Assembly: GCA_045537695.1 (NCBI GenBank)
Contig: JAZSQB010000027.1
Coordinates: forward strand, 1-64,000
Direction: 5' to 3'
DNA: 64,000 nucleotides
DNA from: RGIG2041 sp045537695
GTDB taxonomy: Bacteria > Bacillota > Clostridia > UBA1381 > UMGS1253
Program-made: the position numbers and the translations under genes
In this document: one piece after another, positions 8,281 to 17,094 of the stretch
Numbering within the stretch: position 1 is the stretch's first letter
How the letters are laid out: every line of letters starts with the position of its first letter
Notes under the pieces: model-generated
What the model was told of the DNA's origin: nothing
What the model saw: only the letters and a program-made list of their open reading frames with translations
Database searches by the model: none

Positions 8281-9150
8281 ATGGTACAAATTGTCGGTAT
8301 ACGCTTTAAAAGCGTAGGAAAAATATATTATTTTGATCCGGACGGTCTTCAAATCACCACCGATATGCACGTCATCGTGGAAACAACACGCGGCGTGGAA
8401 ATGGGCAAAGTGGTGATTGCCAACCGTGAGGTAGAAGAAAACAAAATTGTGCAGCCGCTCAAAAAGGTGCTACGCATTGCAACCGATGCTGATTTTAAGA
8501 AAGCCGAAGAAAACCGCAAAAAAGAACGTGAAGCCTTCGACACCTGCCTTGCCAAAATTCAGCAGCATCAATTGGATATGAAGCTGGTCGATGTGGAATA
8601 CACATTTGACTGTACGAAAATTCTGTTTTACTTTACTGCAGACGGGCGCGTAGACTTCCGCGAATTGGTAAAGGATTTGGCAGGGGTATTCCGCACACGC
8701 ATCGAGCTTCGCCAGATTGGCGTGCGCGATGAAGCCAAAATGATTGGTAGCTACGGTGTCTGCGGCAGAAACTTGTGCTGTGCGCAGTATTTAGGCGATT
8801 TTGCACCGGTGAGCATCAAAATGGCTAAGGAACAGGGGCTTTCCTTAAATCCTTCCAAAATCTCCGGCACCTGCGGCAGACTGATGTGCTGTTTAAAGTA
8901 CGAGCAAGCCGCTTACGATGATATGCTCAAGGTAACACCGCGCGTCGGTGCCTTGGTACAAACACCGTCCGGCAAGGGCACAGTCACCTACGTAAACCTT
9001 TTAAAAGGCAAGCTGAAGGTGTCCATGCTTCCGGAAAAAACAGGCGGTTTGGAAGAATTCCACGTTTCTGAAGTAAAGCTTTTGAAAAACGCAAAACACA
9101 CAGAAACAGAACAAATTGATGCGGATCTGCTAAAAACACTTGAAGAATAA
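8281..9150 (+). CDS. ricT: PSP1-domain protein RicT (YaaT)
   Basis: RicT works with RicA and RicF in a complex that carries Fe-S clusters and, in Bacillus, promotes RNase Y-dependent mRNA maturation and the switch to sporulation and competence. The 289-residue protein has the PSP1 domain with two cysteine clusters, CGRNLCC (Cys161, 166, 167) and CGRLMCC (Cys198, 203, 204). The start has a GGAGAT box. It lies 18 bp after holB. In Bacillus the next gene would be yabA; here a ferredoxin gene takes that place. Confidence 0.94.
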   Translation: MVQIVGIRFKSVGKIYYFDPDGLQITTDMHVIVETTRGVEMGKVVIANREVEENKIVQPLKKVLRIATDADFKKAEENRKKEREAFDTCLAKIQQHQLDMKLVDVEYTFDCTKILFYFTADGRVDFRELVKDLAGVFRTRIELRQIGVRDEAKMIGSYGVCGRNLCCAQYLGDFAPVSIKMAKEQGLSLNPSKISGTCGRLMCCLKYEQAAYDDMLKVTPRVGALVQTPSGKGTVTYVNLLKGKLKVSMLPEKTGGLEEFHVSEVKLLKNAKHTETEQIDADLLKTLEE

Positions 9151-9168
9151 AGAAATATGTGATACAAT
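9140..9168 (+). promoter_or_regulatory. Promoter of the ferredoxin gene, inside the ricT end
   Basis: TTGAAG, a 17-bp spacer and TACAAT with an extended TGA form a good promoter. Its -35 region lies in the last codons of ricT. The expected start point, near 9175, falls inside the perfect palindrome 9167-9204. Confidence 0.65.
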
Positions 9169-9204
9169 GTGTATCTGATAAGTATAAGCTTATCAGATAC
9201 ACAT
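9167..9204. promoter_or_regulatory. Perfect 16-bp inverted repeat downstream of the -10 box
   Basis: Arms 9167-9182 and 9189-9204 are perfectly complementary over 16 bp with a 6-nt loop. No T-run follows, so it is not a standard terminator. It touches the end of the -10 box, so it could be an operator or a stabilising hairpin at the transcript start. Confidence 0.7.
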
Positions 9205-9258
9205 ATTATTAAATCATTTTATGATATGTTTATTATGTATACGGAGGTGTATTTTAAG

Positions 9259-9429
9259 ATGGCTTACAAAATTAGTGATGCTTGCATTAACTGTGGTGCT
9301 TGCGCAGCAAACTGCCCTGTTGAATGTATCGCTGCTGGCGATGAAATTCATGAAATCGATGCAGATGCTTGCCTCAGCTGCGGCGCTTGCGCTGACAACT
9401 GCCCTGTAGGTGCAATTGCCGAAGAGTAA
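9259..9429 (+). CDS. 2[4Fe-4S] ferredoxin
   Basis: This 56-residue clostridial-type ferredoxin has two complete CxxCxxCxxxCP motifs (Cys9, 12, 15, 19 and Cys38, 41, 44, 48), each binding one [4Fe-4S] cluster. It is a low-potential electron carrier, probably for pyruvate:ferredoxin oxidoreductase and hydrogenase; the HydE gene elsewhere in the window fits such a metabolism. The GGAGG box lies 11 bp before the ATG. It has its own promoter and a terminator, so it is a monocistronic insert between ricT and trmN6. Confidence 0.96.
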   Translation: MAYKISDACINCGACAANCPVECIAAGDEIHEIDADACLSCGACADNCPVGAIAEE

Positions 9430-9437
9430 GAAAAACC

Positions 9438-9474
9438 AAAATGCCGGTTGCCGTTTGGCGATCGGCATTTTTGT
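9438..9474 (+). terminator. Terminator of the ferredoxin gene
   Basis: The stem ATGCCG (9441-9446) with CGGCAT (9463-9468), extended by an inner partial pairing, is followed by TTTTTGTT. Confidence 0.8.
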
Positions 9475-9496
9475 TAAACCCATCTTAAAACAATCT

Positions 9497-10228
9497 ATGG
9501 AACGAATTGACGATTTGCAAATCGGCGGTCTGAAAATCATACAGGATGACGCTTTATTCTGCTTTGGTGTAGATGCAGTGCTCCTCTCCCACTTTGCGAA
9601 GGATACCCCTGCCGCAACCATTGTGGATTTGTGCAGCGGCAACGGCATCGTCGGCATATTGCTTGCCGGCAAAACAAACGCATCTAGCATTTACTGTGTG
9701 GAAGTGCAAAGTAAATCCGCCGACCTCGCGCGGCGCAGTGTTGCATTAAATGCGCTAAATGACCGCGTACATATTATCGAGGATAATTTAAATAACTGCG
9801 GGCAGTATTTCAAAAAGGGCACGGTGGATATCGTCACCTGCAATCCGCCCTACATTGCAAACCACGGCGGTTTGGAAAATAAGACAAGCGAAAGGAATAT
9901 CGCACGGCACGAAATTCTGTGCACCTTAGAGGATGTGATTCGCGAAAGCGCGGATATGCTCAAATCCGGCGGCAAGCTGTTTTTGGTGCACAAGCCGGAG
10001 CGACTAGTGGACATTTTCTGCACAATGCGCAGCTATTCTATTGAGCCGAAGCGCGTGCAGTTTGTGCATCCGCAGCCGTATAAAAAAGCAAACATTGTTT
10101 TGGTGGAAGGCGTGCGCAATGGCGGCAGCGAGCTAAAAATGATGCCACCGCTGTATGTATACGACGAAGACCACAACTACTCAAAAGAAATCAACGCAAT
10201 CTACGGAAGGGAGAATTCCGATGTCTAA
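9497..10228 (+). CDS. trmN6: tRNA1(Val) A37 N6-methyltransferase family protein (YabB)
   Basis: This 243-residue class I SAM-dependent methyltransferase has motif I VDLCSGNGIVGILLA and the catalytic NPPY that marks N6-adenine methyltransferases. The family methylates A37 of tRNA1(Val). Its place before rsmI is as in Bacillus (yabB-yabC). The start at 9497 is chosen because it follows the ferredoxin terminator and begins the conserved DLQIGG block. No good ribosome site is visible before it, and a longer frame back to 9410 would run through the terminator. The last 8 bp overlap rsmI. Confidence 0.88.
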   Translation: MERIDDLQIGGLKIIQDDALFCFGVDAVLLSHFAKDTPAATIVDLCSGNGIVGILLAGKTNASSIYCVEVQSKSADLARRSVALNALNDRVHIIEDNLNNCGQYFKKGTVDIVTCNPPYIANHGGLENKTSERNIARHEILCTLEDVIRESADMLKSGGKLFLVHKPERLVDIFCTMRSYSIEPKRVQFVHPQPYKKANIVLVEGVRNGGSELKMMPPLYVYDEDHNYSKEINAIYGRENSDV

Positions 10229-11057
10229 AGGCACATTATATCTTTGCGCAACGCCGATTGGAAACTTGGGCGATATCACGGCGCGTTGTCTCGAAACCTT
10301 ATCTTCGGTGGATTTAATTGCCGCGGAAGATACAAGACAAACCTTAAAATTGCTCAATCACTTTGATATCCATACCCCGATGACCAGCTATTATGAGCAT
10401 AACAAGATGGAAAAGGGCAATTACCTAATTGAAAAGCTGCTTGCCGGTGAAAGCATTGCCGTTGTATCGGATGCAGGCACGCCTGCCATCTCCGACCCCG
10501 GCGAGGATTTGGTCAAGCTCGCGATTGAAAACGGCATCCGTGTGACACCGGTGCCGGGCGCAGTTGCTGGCATTTCGGCGCTCATTTCCTCCGGTCTTTG
10601 CACCGGCAGATTTTGCTTCGAAGGCTTTTTGTCGATGAATAAGCGGCAGCGCAAAATCCACTTAGAGGAAATCAAAAGCGAAACGCGCACGATGCTGTTT
10701 TACGAAGCACCGCACAAGCTGCGAGCCACCCTGTCGGATTTAGCTACGGCCCTCGGTAGTGACCGCAAAATCGTGCTTGCGCGCGAAATTACAAAGCTGC
10801 ACGAAGAATTTGTGCGCACCACACTTGGTGAAGCCATCGAAAAATACAAAGAGGACCAGCCGAAGGGCGAATTTGTGTTGGTGATTGAAGGCGCAACGAA
10901 AACAGAAACGGAAACGGACTATGCTTCCCTTTCCATCGAAGAACACGTAAAAATGCTGACCGACGAAGGCTTGAGCGAAGCCGACGCCATCAAAACCGCC
11001 GCCAAACAGCGCGGCGTCCCGAAAAACGAAGTGTACAGCGTGATTAAGAGAAAATAA
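10221..11057 (+). CDS. rsmI: 16S rRNA (cytidine1402-2'-O)-methyltransferase
   Basis: RsmI methylates the ribose of C1402 in the decoding centre of 16S rRNA. The 278-residue protein starts with GTLYLCATPIGNLGDIT and has AEDTR, VSDAGTPAISDPG and VPGAVAG, all typical of this tetrapyrrole-methylase-like family. The GGAAGGGAG box lies 7-10 bp upstream. The start overlaps the end of trmN6. A strong bidirectional terminator follows immediately, which ends the plus-strand block. Confidence 0.96.
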   Translation: MSKGTLYLCATPIGNLGDITARCLETLSSVDLIAAEDTRQTLKLLNHFDIHTPMTSYYEHNKMEKGNYLIEKLLAGESIAVVSDAGTPAISDPGEDLVKLAIENGIRVTPVPGAVAGISALISSGLCTGRFCFEGFLSMNKRQRKIHLEEIKSETRTMLFYEAPHKLRATLSDLATALGSDRKIVLAREITKLHEEFVRTTLGEAIEKYKEDQPKGEFVLVIEGATKTETETDYASLSIEEHVKMLTDEGLSEADAIKTAAKQRGVPKNEVYSVIKRK

Positions 11058-11060
11058 AAA

Positions 11061-11100
11061 AAGACGGTAGGAACATTTAAATTCCTACCGTTTTCTTATT
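11061..11100. terminator. Bidirectional terminator between rsmI and trhP
   Basis: The 10-bp stem ACGGTAGGAA (11064-11073) with TTCCTACCGT (11082-11091) has T-rich flanks on both strands, so it can serve both convergent genes. Confidence 0.85.
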
Positions 11101-12334
11101 TTCCCGAAACCAATTCACCCTTGCGAATCATTGCGTTTTTCACCGCAGGCTTGTCCAATCGCATTGTAAACACCATTTCTGCGTGCGGTACGCAATCAAT
11201 ACACTCGCCCGCTTCATTTTCCATCCATTCCACCTTCTGTGTAAAGTACGGCTTGCCCGGCTGCATAATTTCCACCGTATCGCCGACGGAAAATTTGTTT
11301 CTCTGCGCCACCGTTGCGATGCCGGTTTTCTCGTCATAGTCCAAAATAAAGCCGACAATATCATAATCGCGGATATAGGAGCTGTTTTCATACACCTGCG
11401 AGTTTTCGTCCGTTTTGCCAAAGTAAAAACCGGTGCAGTACGGGCGGTGGCTGACCTTTAACACTTCGTTTAAAGCTTCTATGTCAAATACATAATTTTC
11501 CGGATCTGCAAAGTAGCGGTCAATCTCTCTGCGATAGGCGTTGACCACCGTCGCAACATAGTATTCACTCTTAACTCTGCCTTCAATTTTAAAGCTTGTA
11601 ATGCCGCTCTTGACCAACTCCGGAATATGCGCAATCATATTTAAATCTTTGGAGTTAAATATAAATGTCCCGTTGTCGCTTTCCGAAATTTCCATATATT
11701 CGCCCGGGCGTTTTTCTTCTACCAACGCATACTTCCAGCGGCACGGCTGTGCGCACGCGCCTAAGTTTGCATCGCGCTTGGTTAAGTAGTTACTTAAAAG
11801 GCATCTGCCCGAATAGGAAATGCACATCGCGCCATGCACAAAGGCTTCCAGTTCCAAATCTGCCGGTGTCTTTTCACGAATTTCCTGAATTTCCGTAAAC
11901 GAAAGCTCTCTTGCAAGCACAACACGCTCCGCACCAAGCTCGTGCCAGGTACGCACAGTCTCGTAGTTTACGTTGTTTGCCTGCGTCGATACATGCACGC
12001 TCATTTCCGGATGCAGTCTGCGCACCATCGAAAACAGGCCCAAATCTGCAACAATCACCGCATCCGCGCCGATTTCGCAGAGCATATCTAAGTAATCTTC
12101 AAATCCATGCAGCTGCGCGTTGTGCGGAATAATATTGACGGTCACATAAACCTTCACGCCACGCTCGTGCGCAAAGCGAATACCCTCCTCCATCTGTGCG
12201 CGCTCGAAATTTTTGGAAGCGACACGAAGACCAAAGCTTTCGCCGCCGATGTATACGGCATCTGCGCCGTAGAGCACAGCCATTTTCAGTTTTTCCAAAT
12301 CGCCTGCCGGAGCAAGCAGTTCCGGTTTCGTCAT
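11096..12334 (-). CDS. trhP: U32-family tRNA hydroxylation protein (TrhP/YrrO type)
   Basis: Peptidase family U32 members of this type act in prephenate-dependent formation of 5-hydroxyuridine at U34 of tRNA; despite the name they are not proven peptidases. The protein starts KPELLAPAGDLEKLK, has the U32 signature EAFVHGAMCISYSGRC with further cysteines (GACAQPCRW), and a C-terminal beta domain. I prefer the ATG at 12334 (412 residues), since AAAGGA lies 11 bp upstream; an ATG at 12346 would touch that box. It directly follows trmR, which methylates the same base, as in Bacillus yrrM-yrrN-yrrO. Only one U32 gene is present here, not two. Confidence 0.88.
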   Translation of the reverse strand: MTKPELLAPAGDLEKLKMAVLYGADAVYIGGESFGLRVASKNFERAQMEEGIRFAHERGVKVYVTVNIIPHNAQLHGFEDYLDMLCEIGADAVIVADLGLFSMVRRLHPEMSVHVSTQANNVNYETVRTWHELGAERVVLARELSFTEIQEIREKTPADLELEAFVHGAMCISYSGRCLLSNYLTKRDANLGACAQPCRWKYALVEEKRPGEYMEISESDNGTFIFNSKDLNMIAHIPELVKSGITSFKIEGRVKSEYYVATVVNAYRREIDRYFADPENYVFDIEALNEVLKVSHRPYCTGFYFGKTDENSQVYENSSYIRDYDIVGFILDYDEKTGIATVAQRNKFSVGDTVEIMQPGKPYFTQKVEWMENEAGECIDCVPHAEMVFTMRLDKPAVKNAMIRKGELVSGK

Positions 12335-12349
12335 ACTGTTTTTCATCCT

Positions 12350-13003
12350 TTATAGTTTATACGAAAGTGAAACGCCGTCGCCAATAGAGAGCAAGCTCGT
12401 CTTCAACTCCGGTGCATCGCAAAGCGCCGCAATGTATTTTTTCAGTCGCTTCACAATCGTGATTTTTCTTCGAATCAGCAACGCACGGTTTGCCACCATG
12501 CCGCCGTATAAAATATTATCGCTTACCAGTACGCCGCCGGATTTTAACAGGCGGATGCACTCCGGCAAGAAGTATATGTAATGCGACTTTGCCGCATCCA
12601 TAAAAATCATATCAAAGCTATCTTCTAATGTTTTTAAATATTCTTCCGCGTCTGCTTCCACAACCGTAATCTGCGCAGACAAGCCTGCTTTTTCAATATT
12701 TTCGCGCGCAAGATTTGCCATCGCTTCATCGCGCTCGACAGATACAATTTGTGCACCGGTCGGCATATTGGCATGCATTAAAATCGCGCTGTAGCCAATC
12801 GCCGTACCGATTTCCAGCACGCGCATCGGCTTTTGCATTCTGCAGATGGTTTCCAAAAATGACGCAACCTCTTTTTGCACAATCGGCACGCCGTTTTTGT
12901 GTGCATAGCTTTCAAGATCTGCTAAAATGCCGGTGCTCGGCTTTAGCGTGTCGCGGATATAATCTATAATATAATTGTGTGTAATCTGTTCTTCAAACGG
13001 CAT
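12350..13003 (-). CDS. trmR: tRNA 5-hydroxyuridine methyltransferase (YrrM)
   Basis: This 217-residue O-methyltransferase of family 3 has the SAM-binding motif VLEIGTAIGYSAI and the metal-ligand region FMDAAKSHY. In Bacillus TrmR converts ho5U34 to mo5U34 in tRNA. The neighbour trhP makes the ho5U substrate, and mltG upstream matches Bacillus yrrL, so the assignment rests on motif and synteny. It lies 5 bp downstream of mltG and 15 bp upstream of trhP. Confidence 0.9.
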   Translation of the reverse strand: MPFEEQITHNYIIDYIRDTLKPSTGILADLESYAHKNGVPIVQKEVASFLETICRMQKPMRVLEIGTAIGYSAILMHANMPTGAQIVSVERDEAMANLARENIEKAGLSAQITVVEADAEEYLKTLEDSFDMIFMDAAKSHYIYFLPECIRLLKSGGVLVSDNILYGGMVANRALLIRRKITIVKRLKKYIAALCDAPELKTSLLSIGDGVSLSYKL

Positions 13004-13008
13004 TTATA

Positions 13009-14031
13009 TCACCCTTGAATTTCTTTTTTCATCGCTTCGTGCTGCTGCAGCGTTTCCGCATAGTAGATTTTGCCGTCCGCATCCGACTGGAAATAGTAAT
13101 CCTTCGTATCTGCCGGATACAGCGCCGCCTCTATCGCCGCTTTGCCCGGATTGCATATCGGACCGATTGGCAACCCCTGATTTATATACGTGTTGTACGG
13201 CGAATCTATCTGCGTGTCCGCCAGGGATAAAATCGGCTTTTTCTCGCCCAATAGATACTGCACGGATGCGCAAGACTGCAAATACGGAAATACCGACGGC
13301 TTGTTTAAGCGGTTATGAAACACCGCCGACACCTTGGTGCGGTCATTTACGCTGCTCGCCTCGCTTTCAATCAGCGATGCCAGCGTTAAAATTTCATCAT
13401 CTGTATAGCCAAGTTCTTCTGCGCGTGCCCGATACGTATCGGTATACACTTGCGCAAAGCGGTCAAGCATCAATTCAATAATCTTAGATGCCTTCATGGT
13501 GTTGGAGATATTGTATGTGTCCGGAAACAAATACCCCTCTAACGGATTTTCGCGCTCGACTGCCTTTAAAAACGGATAGTCATAGGCTTGCGCCAGTGCC
13601 GCCGTAAATTCTTCGTCCGTAATATAGCCGGTTTCGGTCACAATTCTCTGAATATCCTGGAGGGTCGACCCTTCCGGCACCGTAATATCTGTGGTACGAT
13701 AACCGCTGTCATACGTTAGCGTATTGATAATTGCATTGTAGCCGTCCCCCGTATCAAACGTAAACGTCGCGGCATAAAAACGGTCATCCACGCCCTTCAG
13801 CTTCGCCACTGTGCGAAACAGAAACGGACTTTTGATGACTTTTGCTTCATTTAATATTACACTAACGCGTGTAGCATTTGCATCCGCCTGCGAAAGTCCC
13901 AGCGTGTACGGTCCACTCTTTTGAAAAATGCCAAACACATCTGCCGCAAGCCCACCCAGATGCACAAGCAGCACGGCAGCAAGCAAAATAATCCCCAGCA
14001 TGCAAAGCCGATAATATTTCCATTTTTTCAT
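13009..14031 (-). CDS. mltG: Endolytic murein transglycosylase MltG
   Basis: MltG cuts nascent peptidoglycan strands at the membrane and limits glycan length. The 340-residue protein has one N-terminal membrane segment (about residues 8-28) and the YceG domain with the catalytic stretch LASLIESEASS and the HNRL motif. I chose the ATG at 14031 because GAGGAAG lies just upstream; a GTG at 14043 overlapping the recR stop is the alternative. It is followed closely by trmR and trhP. Confidence 0.92.
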   Translation of the reverse strand: MKKWKYYRLCMLGIILLAAVLLVHLGGLAADVFGIFQKSGPYTLGLSQADANATRVSVILNEAKVIKSPFLFRTVAKLKGVDDRFYAATFTFDTGDGYNAIINTLTYDSGYRTTDITVPEGSTLQDIQRIVTETGYITDEEFTAALAQAYDYPFLKAVERENPLEGYLFPDTYNISNTMKASKIIELMLDRFAQVYTDTYRARAEELGYTDDEILTLASLIESEASSVNDRTKVSAVFHNRLNKPSVFPYLQSCASVQYLLGEKKPILSLADTQIDSPYNTYINQGLPIGPICNPGKAAIEAALYPADTKDYYFQSDADGKIYYAETLQQHEAMKKEIQG

Positions 14032-14039
14032 AATCTTCC

Positions 14040-14633
14040 TCACATTTCCCGTCTGCCTTCCATGGCGCGAAGCAGCGTCACTTCATCGGCATACTCCAGG
14101 TCGCCGCCGACCGGAATACCGTGCGCAATACGCGTCACCTTCACGCCGAGCGGCTTTAAAAGCTTGCAAAGATACATCGCGGTTGCTTCGCCCTGCACCG
14201 TCGGATTGGTCGCCATAATGACCTCCTGCACCGTCCCGTCGGAAAGACGCTTTAAAAGCGGCGCAATCTTTAATTCATCCGGACCAATACCGTCCATCGG
14301 CGAAAGCGCGCCGTGGAGCACGTGGTAAAGACCATTGTATTCGCGCACCTTTTCCATCGCCGCCACGTCTTTGGGCGACTCCACCACGCAAATCACACTG
14401 CTGTCACGCTCTGTATCCGCACAGATTTCGCACGGCGAACGGTCCGTCAGATTCTGGCAAAAATCGCAGAATACGACCTTTTCCTTTGCCTCTGCAATGG
14501 CATCGCACATATCCTCTGCGTATTTTTTCGGCATCTGCAGCACGTGAAAAGCAATGCGCTCTGCCGATTTTCTGCCGATGCCCGGTAATTTTTCAAACTG
14601 TTCTATTAACTTTTCAATCGTTGGTGCATGCAT
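14040..14633 (-). CDS. recR: Recombination mediator RecR
   Basis: RecR acts with RecO to load RecA during gapped-DNA repair. The 197-residue protein has the helix-hairpin-helix [17 protein letters not shown], a C4 zinc finger (CDFCQN...CEIC) and a Toprim domain ([15 protein letters not shown], plus the conserved [11 protein letters not shown]). Length is standard. The gene belongs to the dnaX-ybaB-recR cluster, but 348 bp of repeat sequence separate it from ybaB, where these genes are usually nearly contiguous. The composite repeat at 14715-14986 accounts for that gap. Confidence 0.96.
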   Translation of the reverse strand: MHAPTIEKLIEQFEKLPGIGRKSAERIAFHVLQMPKKYAEDMCDAIAEAKEKVVFCDFCQNLTDRSPCEICADTERDSSVICVVESPKDVAAMEKVREYNGLYHVLHGALSPMDGIGPDELKIAPLLKRLSDGTVQEVIMATNPTVQGEATAMYLCKLLKPLGVKVTRIAHGIPVGGDLEYADEVTLLRAMEGRREM

Positions 14634-14714
14634 AATATAAATCCTTTGTGTTTATCTTTGTCGAGGCATTCTGGGCACATTTCCCAAGCAAAGTATGCTG
14701 ACAGATTATACAAT

Positions 14715-14986
14715 CCCTCAGTCTTTTGCTTCGCAAAATCCAGCTCCCTTTACACAAGTGAGCCTTAACTTACCTCAAATTTCCCTATCTATTTTAAAGT
14801 GGGAATTTGGATGCAGCGCAAGGCACAGACGGTAGCACAGTGCGTTGGTACGCTCTGACGGCTACAACGCCACATCACATATATTTTAAGCGAAAATCAG
14901 ATGCACGACGTGGCGTAAACAATGACACAGTACGCAGGTACGGGTCATCGTTTACAACGAAGTATTGCGCCGATTTTACCTTTAAA
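14715..14986 (+). repeat. Composite hairpin repeat, copy 1 (ybaB-recR gap)
   Basis: Left part (14715-14765): CCCTCAGTC, a GCTTCGC-type hairpin and CAGCTCCC...GTGAGCC. After AACTTACCT come two tandem units of about 100 bp (about 14791-14889 and 14884-14986). Each is centred on a small hairpin: GTGC-GTTG-GTAC at 14840 and GTAC-GCAG-GTAC at 14930. The second unit has long arms (GTAAAC.ATGAC with GTCAT.GTTTAC) and outer arms TTTTAA/TTTAAAA. The right end overlaps the ybaB stop codon. The same composite recurs at 40250-40515. Confidence 0.8.
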
Positions 14987-15323
14987 ACAAGCCTGGGATG
15001 CTCATGCCGCCCGTCAACTTCCCCATCGTGCCGGCTGCAAGCTCATCTGCCTGACGCATAGCCTCATTAACTGCGCTTAAAATCAAATCCTCGAGGGTTT
15101 CTACATCATCCGGGTCAACGGCTTCCGGACTGATTTTGATTGCCATAAGCTCTTTTTTACCGTTGATGGTTACGGTGACAGCACCGCCGCCGGCAGATGC
15201 TTCGAGTGTTTTTTCTTCTATTTCCGCTTGCGCTTTGAGCATTTCTTCCTGCATCTTCTGCGCTTGCTTAATCATTTGGTTCATGTTGCCCATACCAGGC
15301 ATACCGCCTCTGAATTTTGCCAT
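14982..15323 (-). CDS. ybaB: Nucleoid-associated protein, YbaB/EbfC family
   Basis: This small DNA-binding protein of 113 residues forms dimers with a long helical part. The Gly/Met-rich N terminus ([20 protein letters not shown]), the middle [19 protein letters not shown] and the acidic stretch [12 protein letters not shown] are family hallmarks. It lies between dnaX and recR, its normal place. The ATG is preceded by AGGAGAG. The stop codon TAA at 14982-14984 is part of the TTTAAAA end of the composite repeat, so the insertion apparently abuts the gene exactly. Confidence 0.94.
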   Translation of the reverse strand: MAKFRGGMPGMGNMNQMIKQAQKMQEEMLKAQAEIEEKTLEASAGGGAVTVTINGKKELMAIKISPEAVDPDDVETLEDLILSAVNEAMRQADELAAGTMGKLTGGMSIPGLF

Positions 15324-15351
15324 TGCTATACTCTCCTTTTATTTTAACTTG

Positions 15352-17058
15352 TTATTCATCAAATGAAATGTCATCACCGGCGAATTGCATCAGTGCGTCG
15401 AGCGGGTCTGCCTCTTCGGTCGGTTGTGGTGCTGGTTCGCTGTTCTGTACGGTGATTTGCGATGCAGATTCCTGCAGCGCATCGAATTCGTTATCGGAAA
15501 GATACTTGACGCGCAGAGGCATACCGCAAACCTGCGTCGTCGCTTTCTTTAAATCGTCCGCAAGGCTTTCCACAATCGTTTTGATGTAGAACTCATTGCG
15601 CATATACAAACTGTCGTCTGCGATTTTAACCTGCTTGCTGGAAAGGGCACCGTAAAGTGGCGGACTTTGTTTTTTTAGAATGGTTAAAATCTCACCCCAC
15701 GCGGATGCGCCGCTTGCTTTGGGTGCAGACGGCATCGGTTTTGGCTGTGGTGCAGGCTTTTCTGCCGGTGCGGCAGGTGCTTCCGGCATCGGTGGTTCTT
15801 CCCACGGCGGCATTTCCTCCGCAGGCGGCGCCGGCTCTATCGGTTGCGGCGCCGGTGTCGACCAAACAGGTCTTTCCATCGCCTGCGGTGCAACGCGCAC
15901 CGGTGCTCCGCCGGAAAGCTGCGCCTCCAGCGCTTCAATACGCGCAAGCAAGCCTGCTGTGGTCGAATCAAAATTCTCATCACACAGACGAATAAATGCC
16001 AGCTCATACACCACGCGCACACTCTTTGCCGTTTTTGCATCAGCAACCGCCGCTGTCAGCGTATCAATACAATAGGCAATCCACGCCGGTGTAAACATCT
16101 TTTTCTGCTGTTCAATCACAGAAAGAATATCCGCGCCGCAATCGAACAGCCTGTCCGGCTCTTTACAAATGCCGAAAACCAATATATCACGCAGACGCTG
16201 AATAATGCGGTCTGTAAAATTTGTCAAATCCTTACCATTGGCAACCGTTTGCGCCAGAATTTCCAGTGCCTTTGCCGTATCCTTTGCAGCAAAAGCTGCG
16301 ATGCAGTCATCAAGCAGCGTATCGGAAGCCACGCCCAAAACACGCTCTACACTTTCGCGCGTAATTTTCTCTGCCGAAGCACTGATGCACTGGTCAAGCA
16401 TGCTGAGCGCATCGCGCATACCGCCGTCTGCCAGGCGGGCAATCAGTTCAAGCGCTTCGACCTCTGCATCGACATTTTCCGCCGTCACAATCTGCCGTAA
16501 ACGGATGGTAATATCGTGCACGCTGATGCGCTTAAAATCGAATCGCTGACAGCGCGACGTAATCGTCGGCGGTAGCTTATGCGCCTCTGTCGTTGCTAAA
16601 ATAAACACAACGTACGGGGGCGGCTCTTCCAGCGTTTTTAAAAGCGCATTGAAAGCACCCGCCGAGAGCATATGTACCTCGTCTATAATATAAATCTTAT
16701 ATTTTGCCTGTGCCGCACTGTAGGAAACCTCGTCACGGATTTCACGGATATTGTCTACGCCGTTATTGGATGCCGCGTCGATTTCCACGATATCGAGCAC
16801 ACTGCCGTCCGTCACGCCCTTACAAATACTACATTCGTTACAAGGATTGGCATCCTGCGGATTTTCACAGTTGATTGCTCTTGCAAATATTTTTGCGCAG
16901 GAGGTCTTACCGGTACCGCGCGTGCCGCAAAACAAATAAGCATGCGCTGTTTTACCGGACAGTATTTCATTTTTCAGCGTGGAAACAATATGATTCTGCC
17001 CAATTACATCATCAAAGGTCTGCGGTCTCCACTTTCGGTACAATGCCTGATATGCCAT
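15352..17058 (-). CDS. dnaX: DNA polymerase III gamma/tau subunit
   Basis: This is the clamp-loader ATPase of the replisome. The 568-residue protein has Walker A GTRGTGKT at 45-52, a zinc site (Cys64, 73, 76, 79), the Walker B region IIDEVHML and the sensor SRCQRF. A Pro/Ala-rich linker (about 395-445) leads to a C-terminal tau-like domain. The linker is rich in PAP and PPW repeats. I see no clear gamma-producing frameshift site but cannot exclude one. The GGAGGAAAAAC box fits the ATG. The SRP RNA gene lies directly upstream, the usual Firmicutes order. Confidence 0.95.
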   Translation of the reverse strand: MAYQALYRKWRPQTFDDVIGQNHIVSTLKNEILSGKTAHAYLFCGTRGTGKTSCAKIFARAINCENPQDANPCNECSICKGVTDGSVLDIVEIDAASNNGVDNIREIRDEVSYSAAQAKYKIYIIDEVHMLSAGAFNALLKTLEEPPPYVVFILATTEAHKLPPTITSRCQRFDFKRISVHDITIRLRQIVTAENVDAEVEALELIARLADGGMRDALSMLDQCISASAEKITRESVERVLGVASDTLLDDCIAAFAAKDTAKALEILAQTVANGKDLTNFTDRIIQRLRDILVFGICKEPDRLFDCGADILSVIEQQKKMFTPAWIAYCIDTLTAAVADAKTAKSVRVVYELAFIRLCDENFDSTTAGLLARIEALEAQLSGGAPVRVAPQAMERPVWSTPAPQPIEPAPPAEEMPPWEEPPMPEAPAAPAEKPAPQPKPMPSAPKASGASAWGEILTILKKQSPPLYGALSSKQVKIADDSLYMRNEFYIKTIVESLADDLKKATTQVCGMPLRVKYLSDNEFDALQESASQITVQNSEPAPQPTEEADPLDALMQFAGDDISFDE

Positions 17059-17094
17059 TGTTTTTCCTCCTGTGTTTTTTCAAAATGATAAAAA

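Noticed and set aside
14715..14986. CRISPR array or tandem-repeat array
   Set aside because: Only two diverged units with internal palindromes, and no regular spacers; better seen as a composite repeat.
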